From Anopheles merus (Eukaryota > Arthropoda > Insecta > Diptera > Culicidae), in NCBI RefSeq assembly GCF_017562075.2, contig NC_054081.1, forward strand, positions 13,766,528 to 13,830,527: a stretch of DNA of 64,000 nucleotides, read 5' to 3'. The notes below the pieces were generated by a model. It saw only the letters and a list, made by a program, of their open reading frames with translations. It was not told the DNA's origin and made no database searches. The position numbers and the translations under genes were made by a program. Of the stretch, positions 49,871-62,010 are shown in pieces (the stretch's first letter is position 1; each line of letters opens with the position of its first letter).

Positions 49871-51160
49871 TCTCTCTCTCTCTTTACCGCTGTGTTTACG
49901 TCTGTTTGATTCTCTTCTGTTTCTTCGTTTCTTTTTTGGTTCGATTGTTTGCTGCAGTGTGGTGCAGACATGACACACTCCACTGGTGGTTGTGCACACG
50001 GTGGTTGTTGCAGGTTTTTGTGAGGATAGCATGTTTTCGATGATGTTTCCGCGCTGTTGCCGATGGCTGTTGGAGAAAATGAAAATGTTGTTTGATTGAT
50101 TTTATTGTAATTTTAAGTGTTGGGAAGCAAATGGAGAATGATAGGGTAGGTTGGTGAGAAAAGAATTGTATTTATTTTTGAAATGGATGCTTTTTTGAGT
50201 TTTCATGGACTAGTGTAGTAGTTTTTCTTTACAGTGGTTTTTACTCTACTTCATAATCTTTATTTTCTATTTTGTATTATTTTTTGAAATTTATTTAATA
50301 TCTTATTTATTTATTTTTTAATAACTGATTCATGCATTTTTTTATCGATTGACTTATTTGTTTCGAGTATTTTATTGTTTTATAGATTTCATAGATTTTT
50401 TTTTTAATAAGCTTTTTATGAAGTTATTCATTTTTAAAAAATCAATTTTTTATTTTTATGTTTATTTATTTTTTATTAATTAAATAATAATTATTTTGCA
50501 TTTTCAATTATTTTTTATTACTATTTACTTATTTAATTATTTTTGTATTGCCTTTTATTATCTTATTTATTTGTTCATGTATCACTTATTTATTTATTTA
50601 TTTATTTAATTGATTTTTTATTAATTAATGAATTAGTCAATTTATTTATTGATTTGTTTGTTTATTATTTTATTTATTTATTTATTTATTCATTAATATG
50701 ACTTGTATTGTTCATTTACACTGTTTGTAATAAGTCTTCTAAGATTGACTGACTGTATTAATAGGTTCAATTGGAATAGAAAATTATATGGTCGATTAAG
50801 CCCTTTGCTAAAGGAATGATACATGAAAGAAATAAAAAAAATTAAGGTCTAAACATTTAGTTACTTGTTTTTGCAACGTCGTTTTTTAAAGATATTTATT
50901 AATGATTGTCGTGTTTATTTAAGTATTGCCAATCATTAACTCATTTTATATCGTTTTGACGTAATCTTTGATGCTTAAAGTAGCCTTTCATATTTTAATC
51001 CGTTTTTTTTTTGTAAATTTTGACGGCTTACACTTTTAAACAGTTTAACTTTGTTGTTGTTGTGTAATTTGTGCTATATGCCATCCATAAGAGCAAAGCG
51101 AAAGGATTCATTGATGATTATTATCCATTTATTAGAGATGAACCTTCAATAAGGTTTAAG
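49871..51160. other. AT-rich low-complexity stretch with TTTA units
   Basis: From about 50090 the sequence is dominated by T and A, with (TTTA)n-like runs at 50590-50612 and 50660-50690 and many TTATTTATT motifs. No open frame or element border is recognised. Confidence 0.7.
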
Positions 51161-53530
51161 TTAAAATCTATTAAACAAAGTGTAAAGAATATTTTGATTG
51201 GCAAATCCTAACATCGAGCTCGCAACAATTGTTCCACTTTGCGCTGGACACAAGTCCCAACACGTGGTGTGAGCGACTGGGTAAACCGGACAGTCGGAAC
51301 GCATCAATGTTTCTTCCATGCCACATGTCGGCCGAAAAATTCTCCCCCCTCCCTCAAGTGGCCCCAAGTTTGGCGCAACCGACTGTGACCGGTGGCTTGG
51401 CTTGGGCTGATCCCATTTCCGTTCACCGTTCACCAAGCCTGGCAAGACAAAGGCCTACCTCCCTGCCTGCCCTTTCCTGGGGCATCCTTCCTAAACCGAG
51501 CCGAAACTGAGCCGAAACCCGTCACCGATGCTGCTACTGCTACTTTCGCAATAAATCAATCGTGCTATCTCGAGCATGGAAAGCATTCTCTTCCCTCCAC
51601 ACCTCCCCCACAAGAACGGTGCAGTTCTGCAGCTGAGTGATGCGTCTTTCCATTGCTCTCTCCCCCCCCATTTGGTACGTCATGTGCGCCCGGTAAAGTC
51701 ACCTTCAGGTAGCGGCGTTACACAGACCGCACGCAAATTGTGCAATTGTGTGTGCCCCTGTTCTGCCGCTGGTCTGGCCTTAATTGCATTGCCAGTTGCA
51801 GTTGCGTTTTGTCCCTCTTTTTAAAGGGGGGGATTATGCGAGCGACAAAAAAGGGCCCCTGCCTCAGAATGCACTGCCCTGGTGGGCGGTAAGGCTAAGG
51901 CGTCCGGAAGCGGCAGTGTCCTTGAATGTGCTGCGGGTCGCATTACCAGGCATCGGCGGCATGGCGGTGGCAAATGGTTTTCCCCCTTTTTCGGGCTGTC
52001 GGTTGCAGTAGTCTTGATGGTCGGCAGTCAGTCACCGGGAACGCGCGTACGGCGATGCGTCTTTAATCCTGCTCCACCTGCTCCAGCGCGGCCGAAAGCG
52101 CTATTAATCCACCCGTTCGGGCAGCGTGCTGTCAATGTGTCCCGCGACGTTCCGCCAAACAGACAGAAGTAAGGCTGATGCCGAGCATGCAACATATGGT
52201 GGGCGGGAGGGCAGCTGCCTTCCTCACCCTCTCTCCCTGATGCGCCGTGCCACCGCTGTCCCACAAGTCATCGGGATAGCAACGCAACAAACGGACACGG
52301 TGTGACTTCTGTGCGTGGGCATGATCCTTGATCCTTTCCAAACTCGAGCACACACACACACACACACACACGACCGTACAAAAAAGGGGAGCTTCTGAGC
52401 GAGCGAGAGAGACAGAGAGAGAGCGAGAAAGAATGAGCGGAACAGTGAAGGGGAGGATAATCCTGCAATTTGATTTATGTCAGCACAACTGTTTCTGTCA
52501 GTTTGATTAGATAGGATGTACACGATAGATCAAATTTGTATCTACCTTCTCGCCACCTTCCCTCCACGCCGGGTGCCAGCTGGTTGGGAGGCATGTTGCA
52601 ACTACAACTCATCCGAATCGGTCCCCCACGCTCCTCTCCACCGAACACACCGGTGTACGATTGAGAGCTGGGAGGAGAATCGGGCAAGAACGCCCGATTT
52701 CGATCCCCAAACCACGGGCACGAAAACGACAACAATTTCAACCACTAACACCTAACACAACGGTCGGCGTACCTTGTTTTCCTGCCCTCTGCTGCTGCTC
52801 CTTCTCCTACTGCCGCCTCCTCCCTTTTCTGCTCTAGGCCGGCGTGGAATGGCAAATCTGCAAGCCAAACAAAAACCGCTCGCTCCCTGGCGCTCAGCCT
52901 CTTGGAGCCAACCTCCCCCTTGACACCTGGTTTCACAGAGGATGACGCAGGACCGGGGGAAAGGACGAGCAGGCGGTATGGGAGAACACCATTTCCCTTC
53001 CAGCCGTAACCGGATTCCATTGCAATCAGGTGGAGCGAAGGATCGAGCACTAGATGCATCACGGCGAGGAAAGCAGGCGGGCACGGGTATGGCACCTTAT
53101 TGTCAGCAATTATGAAGCAAAACGGACGAACTCCTCTGTCTCCTGTGCCTGGAGATGGGGGCAGAATTTGGTCACATCCCTTCCACACACACATTGAGGA
53201 TGTTGTTGTGAGCTAGGAGGGCAGGCTCAAAAGGGGATAATAGCACGCACGCAAACAGAAAGGCTGGAAACCTTGTTCGATTATTCCGAGTGCCTCGTCC
53301 ATCAGCTGCGCTTCCCGCTGCCTGCTGCCTCTTCATAGGACCCTCGCAAGCAGATAAATATTTTGCAACCAGTCAGCAAAAACTGGCTGTAGAAAAAGCT
53401 TGAGCGCGCCTTGGAGGAGGAGAAGGGGAGGAGGAGGGGGAGGTTGGTACAGGTGCGGTTCTGTTTCTTGTGCTTCCGGGCGGAAATGTGTCGTTGATGC
53501 ATTACACTTTTGTAAGGGAGCTGGCAAAGG
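51161..53530. other. GC-richer stretch, no gene recognised
   Basis: Overlapping frames of 60-149 codons on both strands lack domains and start context. (CA)n lies at 52349-52371, with a purine run GAGAGAGACAGAGAGAGAG nearby. It may be regulatory or intronic DNA of a neighbouring gene. Confidence 0.45.
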
Positions 53531-54809
53531 AACCTAGCAATAAGTCTTAAAAGTATGATTTTGCAAGCAGAGATGCATAACTTTAGGCGTTTTGGGGGTT
53601 TCTCTACCCTTTGTTACGCAGGAATTAGCTTGTGGCAGGTTTTGTAATGCTATTGTACTTTTGGCTAGACATATGTAAAGCAACTCATTTTTTGTTATAA
53701 GAGCTTATAAGAGTACGAAAATGTACTCTCTCTCAAATTATCTCTTCCCTATTTCTCCCTTTGCGCTATCTGACGCAAAATGAATAATAAATGTTTACAA
53801 ATTTTGAAGGCAAAACCCAATCAAAAACTATAATTATTGTAATTATTATAGTACAATGTTATTGTACTATATTAATTAACAATTATTAATTATTAATTAT
53901 TAATTAATTAACAATTATTGTTTCGTTCCAAGGAATACACTGTTTCGTTTCAAGGACTACTGTGTCGATGTTTTCTCATTTTTTCAACTATTTTATGTTG
54001 TGTAGCAAAATTGAGCAGTTTTAGTTTTAGCTATATGAGTATAGGTTACAGTTTTTCAACCATTTAAAAAAGCTCCCAAAACACTTAGAAAAATAAAATG
54101 GAAAAAAAATTATATAACTGCAAAGCTGAGATTTTTTTCTATGGAGTTAATTAATCACTGAAAAATCTAAATGAAACAAGTACAAATTTTTGTTGAGTGC
54201 AGCAATTTGGTGCGCTATTGTGAGTGGAGACCGTCCTGGAAAAGTTAGCCAGTAGCTAGGACACTGTGGTACAGTCCGTGGTCAAAATAGGGAACATAAA
54301 TTACTCAAGGCTTGTACATCCCAAAAAATCACATCTTTTCAAACCAGTTTGAAAATGTTTGAATAATTTTTTTTTGCATTGATCATTTCTGAGATTCTGT
54401 TATAAGTCAAGTGATGAATGGCGAAGAAAGCTTATTCGGCTTTTATCATACATGTTTAAGTACGTTATGGACACAATTACTTAACATGGGACACTTGCTC
54501 TAAATTCCGCTACGTAAAGACCTGTTCCTTTAGAATCTGGTCATCTAGTACAGGATGTAAAACAGGCAATTTTCTACATAAAAAAAATATTTGACATCAA
54601 ACGAAAGGAATTTTATTGAAATCTCCTGGAAAAATATTAAAAATTGTAAGCGACGTCTCATCCATCGATGCCTTTCATCAAATTCCACACAACCGATGTA
54701 TCGTATTATTTACCTTTTTTATTTAGCAGTGTTCAATTTGTAAAGGCTTTTCCGTAGTTTTCTCGTTTTTTTAATTATTTTTTTTTTTTTGTTCAATATT
54801 TTGCTTTAG
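53531..54809. other. AT-rich stretch
   Basis: It includes a palindrome-rich segment at 53830-53930 built of TTAATTA/ATTATTA units and a nearby direct repeat of TGTTTCGTTCCAAGGA (53920-53935 and 53941-53956, one difference). No gene is recognised. Confidence 0.55.
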
Positions 54810-56190
54810 GCTTAAATTCAGGACAGTTAATGCTGTATTTTATTATATCATTTTAACACTTCCCGATGCTAACGAAAGCTGGTCAGGTAATAACGAACGC
54901 TGGTTTACTGAGCCATTAGAACCCTTGATAGTAGGCGAAATCAATTAATTCTCGCGTATTATTCATATATTTGTCTGATTCCGGACATTAGGCATGTTTT
55001 TATTGAATAACTTCATTCCCAGTCCCTGGAGATGCTCCTTTTTATTTTTAGATATTTGACATAGTGTACTAGAATGAATTAAAAAAATGTATCTGACCCC
55101 TAGTAGGTTCTGATGCCACAGTAAACGATTATATTCTGTCGGTCAGCTCAGCGCCAGAGGCATTCTTAGCTGTTTTGCTTCAAACCCACTCTAGTGTTAT
55201 TTCTTCGATATATCCTATTCATTGCATCCACTTGCATTGAAATACATCGGAATCCATTCTAGAAGTAATTCTCAACGTGAAAACAACAATGTTGTATCAT
55301 ATTGTGCTCTGAATTTTATTAAATCACATATTTGATTCTGTCCGTAATTCAAAGCAAGATTTTTTTGTCTAGTTTTTAATTCCGGACAGTGGAAGTAAAT
55401 TGTGATGAATTATATGCAAATAAGTTTGAAGATAGGGATAATAACAAGAAAACAACGATATATGAAGATGTATGTGACAAATGCATTAATGGCCGAACGA
55501 GAAAGACCGTCAATTCGCGTAGCATTTCTTCGGTTCTATGCATTTACGATTACAAGAGAAAAACATCACCCAAATTCCGTTGTATTTAAGACCATCGTTC
55601 TGTCGGTCTAGGAGGACACCAACATCCAGTACAAAGTGTCCAGACATTAAAACAAGTTAAAAAGTAAAAAAGGTGTAGTGTGTGTGTAAATCTGAAGAAT
55701 ATAAAAGGAATTTTGAGGATGTTCGGAATATGAATCAATTCGTCCGTAATTCGAGACATGAGCTCAAAACTGTCCGGGATATGAGTGAAAATATTGTTGC
55801 AGTTTTATGATATTTTGCATTGTTTCAAGTTAAATTATTTTTTTTTGTTAAATGTAAAAGGTTTGCTTTAGTAATGAGACTTAAAAAGAGATTTGATCGA
55901 TTAAAATTGAATTAGTGATAAAATATGAAGCCGGTCTCGTAGTACAGTCGTCAACTCGTACGACTTGACAACATGCCCGTCATGGGTTCGATCCCCTAAT
56001 AGACTGTGCGGCCATACGTAGGATTAACTATCCTGTTATGGGGGGAAATCAATTAGTCACTGAAAGCCAAAGCCCACAAGTGGTACAGGCAGGCCTTGAC
56101 CGACAACGGTTGTTGAGCCAAAGAAGAAGAAGATAAAATATGAAATGCCAAAAATGTCTTAAGTGTCTGTAATTCGAAGCAATACAGCAT
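54810..56190. repeat. Old repeat region with recurring TCCGGACAG / GTCCGTAATTCG motifs
   Basis: Short related motifs occur on both strands near 54825, 54980, 55338, 55379, 55741, 55772 and 56164 (for example AATTCCGGACAG and GTCCGTAATTCGA). This suggests a decayed mobile element with repeated or inverted internal ends. A plus-strand frame at 55402-55611 includes RKQRYMKM, NALMAERERPSIRVAFLRFY, which loosely resembles the psq-type helix-turn-helix of pogo/Tigger transposases, but the match is weak. A SINE is inserted in it. Confidence 0.4.
55930..56131 (+). mobile_element. SINE200-type tRNA-related SINE
   Basis: A 202-bp element starts GCCGGTCTCGTAGTACAGTC. It has an A-box-like CTCGTAGTACAG, a B box GGGTTCGATCCCC at about 55985-55997, the body CTATCCTGTTATGGGGGGAA and GTGGTACAGGCAGGCCTTGA, and an AAGAAGAAGAAGA 3' end. 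I recognise it as the An. gambiae SINE200 family. It is flanked by perfect 13-bp duplications GATAAAATATGAA (55917-55929 and 56132-56144), which fixes both borders. It would be transcribed by RNA polymerase III and retroposed by a LINE partner; whether this copy is active cannot be told. Confidence 0.93.
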
Positions 56191-57180
56191 TTCTCAACGA
56201 GTATGGCTGTATTTCTATTTATCCAAGAATTATTTTTTAAATGCTTTTGTTAAATGTTTTATTGGTTATGGAAGTACGTGTTTTGGGCCTTCCCCTGCGA
56301 ATGGATCATTTTTCATCATTAGATCATGCCTTGGTAATATGAATTTTTTTACCAGGAACCTCAATTTTAAAGAAGTTTCGATTTTTCTCCTCCCGGACCA
56401 TGTTGAAAAATGCTAGTGATTGTACAACTTTTTTTTAAACCACCTTCAATGCTGTAATACCTTAAAATAACTATGAAAAAGTTCCATAGAACACCACTGG
56501 TGACCCTATCGGAAATAAAACTAGGTGACCGAATTCTATCTGAACAGGCCTTTCTAGCTTGCAATGTTTTGGGGACATATTCCACCAATTACATAATCCA
56601 ACGATACTACGGAATACGGTCATCAAATCCAGACTGATTGCATAGCAAACATAGCAACCAGTAAGGTCCATTGAAAGATGAAGAATGTATGTATCGGTTA
56701 TTAAGTGGATGTTTAAGTATTTTAATCGTTATTCTCTAAGGTTTTTGATGAATTCCAAAAAGATGTTGATGGAAGAATAAACTATGACCAAAGGCACATG
56801 GGTTCAGTGGAAAACAAGCCACATTAGAATAAAAAGCATACGTTTTTTTCTTCATTTTATTACGTTACGTTTATATTGGATGTGCTCTATCCTAACACTG
56901 AGCCTGAAGGTATGCAAATTTTGTTACAAAAGCATCCTTTTGGAATCTTCTAGCTGGAACGTCTTTGAATCCAATTACGAACACTTGACTTGAGCAATTG
57001 TAAACCCGTTCCAGCCTCTCTCTCTCTCTTTCTCTCTCACAGACATACACACAAACACACACACACACATACACACATACACACGATGATGAAGTAGAGT
57101 TTTTGGGTGTTATTTTCATCTAAAGAAAACTTATTCCGTTTGAGGAAAAAAAAAAACTCGGAAGCTTCCGTTAGCCACAC
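56145..57180. other. AT-rich stretch, no gene recognised
   Basis: Short overlapping frames at 56367-56671 (minus strand) have no recognisable domain. A CT tract and a CA tract adjoin at 57018-57084. Confidence 0.5.
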
Positions 57181-59085
57181 CTAATGACAGGGACAAAGCT
57201 TTGCAGAATGGCCACCGGCAGGGGGCCTAAAAACCATGGAAACAAACTAGCAACAGCAAAAAACCACTGTACGGGTGACATACGGCTCGGAGTGTGCAAT
57301 GAGTAAGGAAGAGGAAAAATCCACCACCTCCAGCATCATCACGCTGAGGAAAGGCAATTTGTTAGAATTTGTCTAATTAAGTGGAAAGAATATTGTAAAG
57401 CCGGAACTGGCGAGCGGTTGGCTGGTGAGCAAGTGAGCAAAGGGCTTTGGTGGCAGGCGGTTTTTTTTTCTGCCGCCTTGTTCACTCATTTGTGCGCCCA
57501 TTTGTCTTCTTGGCGGTGGGGAGCGGGCGCGGGAAGGGGGTGCTATTAGGTGTGTAGCGTTATCCTCGCGGCCAAACCGCGGACCCTTTGCTGCTGGAGC
57601 AACGAGAAAATTGAGAAAAAAAATGGAAAGAAAGTACAAAACAAAACAAAACAAAAAAAACATTGACTTGTGACTTATGATTGCGCCATCCTTCTCTAGC
57701 GCGGCTTTCAATTATATCTCAAACGCAGCGCGCGCATGGGTGCAGTACAGTTACACCCCGGCCCATCCACCCACTGTCCTCACTGCAGCACCATGCCACA
57801 TCCCCGCCCAATCATGCTTTGTTTTACGTCATTAGTTTCGGTATGTTCGCTCCCGCACCCGAAACAAGAGGTGCGGGAGCGACGGAAGCAAAACGGAACT
57901 GGCCAATATAAGTGTGGTGCTGGGGAGGGTAGGATGTCGGAGAAACGACTAAAAGGGGTGTAGAAGAAAAGAACAAAAAAAACGGAGAAGAAAACCCCGT
58001 GCTGCTTCCGTTCCCACCGGCGGCGAAAGCAAAGTGCCGCAAGAAAGAGGACAAGAGTGATCGCTGTTTTTTTTTTTCGTTGTCTTCCACGTCCCATCGC
58101 AAGACGCTGGGTGCATAAGGAAAGGGTTGTTTTTAAAAAATTGTAGCTCATTTGTTCGCGCCACCGGGGGGGGGGGGGGCGGGCTTAAAATGACCGACAC
58201 GCCGGATGGGTACGTGGGGAAGGGGTAGGAGATGAGGGGGGCATGGAGGTATGTAAAAGAACGCCATAAAAACGAGACGTCGAACATCGCGTTAGCACAA
58301 ATCTTCGGGCGCACAGGGCCCGGTTGCGGATGCGGCACGGGAAAGTACACAACAAAACACCGAACGTCCATCATCCCTGTCATGTCCTGTCGAATCACCG
58401 CTGTCCCTGTTCCGCCCTAATCCCACACCATCCGCTTCCCCCCACTTCAGTGACACTTACATCGGCCCGTTCGAAACATTGTAAACCGTTCCTGCCGAAC
58501 AGCCGAACAGCGGGAAAATTCGTTGCCCCTCGGCCAAGACAATTTCCAAATATTTCCATCCCCATATGTTGGGCGGTTGCTGGTGTCCCATTCCAATGAG
58601 CGTTGTTGTTTTGGCGGCGAATGCAAACTGCAAACTGCACGTTTTGCTTTGCGGGCCGCTCGTGCATCCCCAACCGTCCCGGCCGGCCGGACAGCAGCAG
58701 CAGCGGCGGCGGCAGATTCTAAATAGATGCAATTAAAACGGTTAGAGGCATGCAAAAGATCGGTCGGCGAATCGTTGAGCGAAACAATTTACACCTTCGG
58801 ACTGGGGCGGGTATGGGCCCCCCTTTCCGCCGCGCGCCGGTACAGTACAGTGTGCGGTGTGTGGGTGGGTTTGACCGGCAGGCTGATGAGTGGTAAACGT
58901 TTGGCTCGCGGCCATTCTTTGCTGCATTGAAGGTGGATTGAAGTTGAGAAGATTGTGTGTGTGTGTGTGTGTGTGTGTTTTTAACAAGTTCTTTTAGTGC
59001 TTTAGGTTGAGAGTAGAAGGGAGGCTTAAAGTATGCATTATGGTGTAATAAATAAACCAGTGTTTGTAAGTGTCCATTTAGCTCC
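57181..59085. other. GC-richer stretch, no gene recognised
   Basis: It has a run of 13 G at 58167-58179 and a CAG/CGG run at 58694-58713. Frames of up to 149 codons overlap on both strands with no domain. (TG)n lies at 58953-58978. Confidence 0.45.
58953..58978. repeat. (TG)n microsatellite
   Basis: About 13 TG units. Confidence 0.92.
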
Positions 59086-59441
59086 AATTAGTGCAACCAA
59101 TTACATTAAAAGCCTTACTGTTTGTTTTTTAAGGTTTCGGAAGAGTTCAAAAACATTATTTTACTTACGAGGTGGAAATGTTTCGATGTATTCCATGCAA
59201 ATGTTATAAAATGTAATGTTTATACAACCTTTTAGAGTTTATCGCATTTTGGTCTTGCCATGAAAGCCATTGAGAAATTTTATTTAAAGCCTCACAAACG
59301 TCAAAAACTGCGCTACTGTAGCAAAATGCAAATTAAGCACCTAAATGTATGTTCGCGACTCAACATAAATGCATTATTGCTTCTATTATTGATCAACTAG
59401 GAATAAAACGAGGAGACAAACTTTTAGCTTATGGACATCAA

Positions 59442-60718
59442 CACTAGAACCACGATGTGGGACAATTTTGTCCCATTCGTTATTTATACATATATTTAGA
59501 CATGTTTATTATTACCTAAGCGGTTCTTGTAGTTAAATAATTAGTAAACATTATTATTATTTATTAGCAAAGAAAAAACATCGAATTGAGATGATATCAT
59601 CCGCGAGTTCAAGGCCAGTTTACTTTGCATTAATATAACATTATAGGGCTTGTAGTGATAAACGCTTCGATCTAGGCAAACGTCTGTGGCTTCCTTTAGA
59701 AACATTACAAAAATTTGATGTCAATACAACTCTAAATAGCTAAAAGAAGAGGACAAACCTTTTATCGAAAGCAAAAAGAACACCTAGATTAATTATTTCA
59801 ATCCTCTATAACAGTGCTCTCCAATCTTTTTAAGCTCGCGGACCACTTGGCTTTGAAAATAAATTTGCCGCGGGCCACATCGATTGAGGGCATCCATTTT
59901 GAAGACTTAGTTCAACGTTTTTGATCAAAAATGTGTTTTTATCTTGTTCTAGGCATGTCTGTTGAATACCTAATCTTGATTGTGGGAAAAAATTGCACGA
60001 TAGGTATAGTAATTAGCTTTTCCTCTTCAAAAATAAATTCTTTTGCAGACCACATCTGTTAACGCCACGGTCCATAGGTTGGAGACCACTGCTCTATAAC
60101 ACATATTTAGGTTTCTCGGCATCAGGACAAAATATTACATTGCTTCATCAGATCCTAGCACACATAAAAAGCATACGTGCGAAACATTTAGTAAATTTAT
60201 TACATACTGGTCTATTTCATGTGAAGCACTTTTCACGTATCAACGTATTCTTTGGCAAGTTCTTCGCCTAGCTTGAAAAGAAAATCGCGTCTAGATATCT
60301 TTTCTTTTGTAAGTTTTTTGTACAACAACCCAATCATTTATTCCCGCTAAATTCAGAAAATTAAAAAAAAAATGAACAGGCTATCTTCTACTAGCACTTT
60401 TTACGGAGTGCTTTCTACGCATACTTTCTACTCGGTGCTGCCAGACTTGCAGAAGTACATCCGTCACTTTTTGCCAGCAGGTATACCAGCCATCACAACG
60501 TATTTTGCCTATGGGACAAAAATGTTCTAGGTTGGAAATGATTAAAAAAACCATATGGGATGCACAATTGTTTAGGGGCGCATTCGTGAATGATCGTGAA
60601 ACATAAATAAAAGTCAGAACATTTCAATGGGTTGTCACGACGGCAAGCGCAATAACACACCTTTTTCGAGTGTGATGGGACAAAAAAGTCCAATTCGCGG
60701 TTCTCGAAGACTTAGGGG
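59442..60718. mobile_element. Putative TIR element (CTAGAACC...TTTTGTCCCAT ends) containing a hAT MITE
   Basis: The left segment CACTAGAACCACGATGTGGG then ACAATTTTGTCCCAT resembles the reverse complement of 60674-60718, which carries CGAGAACCGCGAATTGGAC and TTTTTTGTCCCAT. A third similar end, ATGGGACAAAAATGTTCTAG, lies at 60511-60530. A TTAA follows the right end at 60719-60722, which would suit a piggyBac-type element, but no matching TTAA is at the left. The small cysteine-containing minus-strand frame at 60493-60693 is not assignable. The borders are uncertain. Confidence 0.4.
59812..60091. mobile_element. hAT-type MITE, 280 bp, perfect 8-bp target duplication
   Basis: It starts CAGTGCTCTCCAATC and ends GGTTGGAGACCACTG, forming 15-bp inverted repeats with two mismatches. 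CTCTATAA is repeated exactly on both sides (59804-59811 and 60092-60099), the 8-bp duplication typical of hAT transposons. Inside, CTCGCGGACCACTTGG and GCCGCGGGCCACATCGA are the kind of sequence common in non-autonomous hAT families. There is no coding capacity, so it depended on a hAT transposase elsewhere. Confidence 0.93.
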
Positions 60719-60719
60719 T

Positions 60720-62010
60720 TAAAAATATATTGTTTTCATTCTTTCATTGAATTGATTAATTTAACAAAAAACCACAATATTGCTTTAAAATACAATTTCA
60801 ACTTTAAATTTCCAAATGCTTTAAAAAAAATTACACAATGCACACACTTTTGTACACTCACTGTAACGCTGTACCGCAGCAACTTACGCGGCGTCGTAAA
60901 ATAAACCTCGAATGTGAGGTTGCGCCACTAACCCGCACACACACACACACACATCCGCTGTCCGGGGTGCGTAAGGTAATGCTTGCCAAACGCGCGCGCG
61001 GTAACCGCATCAACGCATTTCGCATCTCATTTTCGCACCTCATCCTCCTCTTACTTCACCTTCACCTCGTTCTCCTCTCTCCGCTCGTCCCACTTCTGTC
61101 AGCAGCATCTTCGCCATAATAACGGCCCAAACACGCCGCCCCGCCAAACACACCATTACCGAAGACGAATCGGTGTTCAGCCGTGTCAGCGAGCGAGTGC
61201 GTGCCTCGACGCCCGGCCCGCATCGGTACGGGCGCACACCTTGGCGGTTGGTCGCGCGATCGAAACGCGATCTTTCGCCAGCCCCACCGCCAGCCAGCGT
61301 CGCTCGCCTACGCGCGAAAAGCTGGTGCCACCCGGTTGACACATGCCGGTGGTCGGCTTCGGCCTGTTTTTCGGTGGGCGGTTTGGGGCAGACGGGTACA
61401 GGGGGGTAGCCGGGTAGCCGTCACGATCGTATGTCCAGGTATAACGCACCTGCCAAGCATAATTCAATCCATCCATCTATATGCTGCGATCTTCGCTCGC
61501 CTGTCCCGCGCTCTACTACCCACCCTTGGCGGGGTGGAACGACGTGTCAGGTTTGTTTAATTTTAGTCGACCGGGAACGCTTCCCCCCCTCCTACTTTTC
61601 CTTCCCTTTCCCTTCTCCACGGCACACATTCCACTCCGCCCGCGGCAGCCGTCTGTTTAATGGGGTTTTCCCATCGCGCGTTTACTTTGTTTGTATTTTT
61701 GCTGCTACCTTCGCTTTCCCGCTTGCGTGCGCTCCATCCCCGCGCAGGGGGATTTGTGTGGGGTTGCAGGTGTGACAGGTGCGTGCCCCGGTGCTGCGTG
61801 GGGGTGCCGAAACGGTCCCAGCTTAAGCCGGCGCTCGTGTACACTGCTACATATATCACGGCGCGAACGGCATCGTCGCTGGCATCGCCGGGAGGGCTGC
61901 CTCTTTTGCCGACGGTTGTTCGTTCGATCGTTACCGGGGTTGAAAAATTGTTTCATTATTTATTTATTGTTACTGCTGCGCCCGTCCCAGCCCGGGCTTA
62001 AAAAACACCG
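60720..62010. other. GC-richer stretch, no gene recognised
   Basis: A CA run lies at 60936-60953. Overlapping frames of 78-125 codons from 60980 to 62000 on both strands have no domain. Composition resembles the other gene-flanking GC-rich blocks in this window. Confidence 0.45.

Noticed and set aside
49401..49973. 190-codon plus-strand open frame that looks membrane-rich
   Set aside because: The HT part is a microsatellite and the hydrophobic part is a translated pyrimidine-rich tract; no start or splice context.
55985..55997. B-box-like GGGTTCGATCCCC suggesting a tRNA gene
   Set aside because: It belongs to the SINE200-type element with defined target duplications, and no acceptor stem pairs around it.
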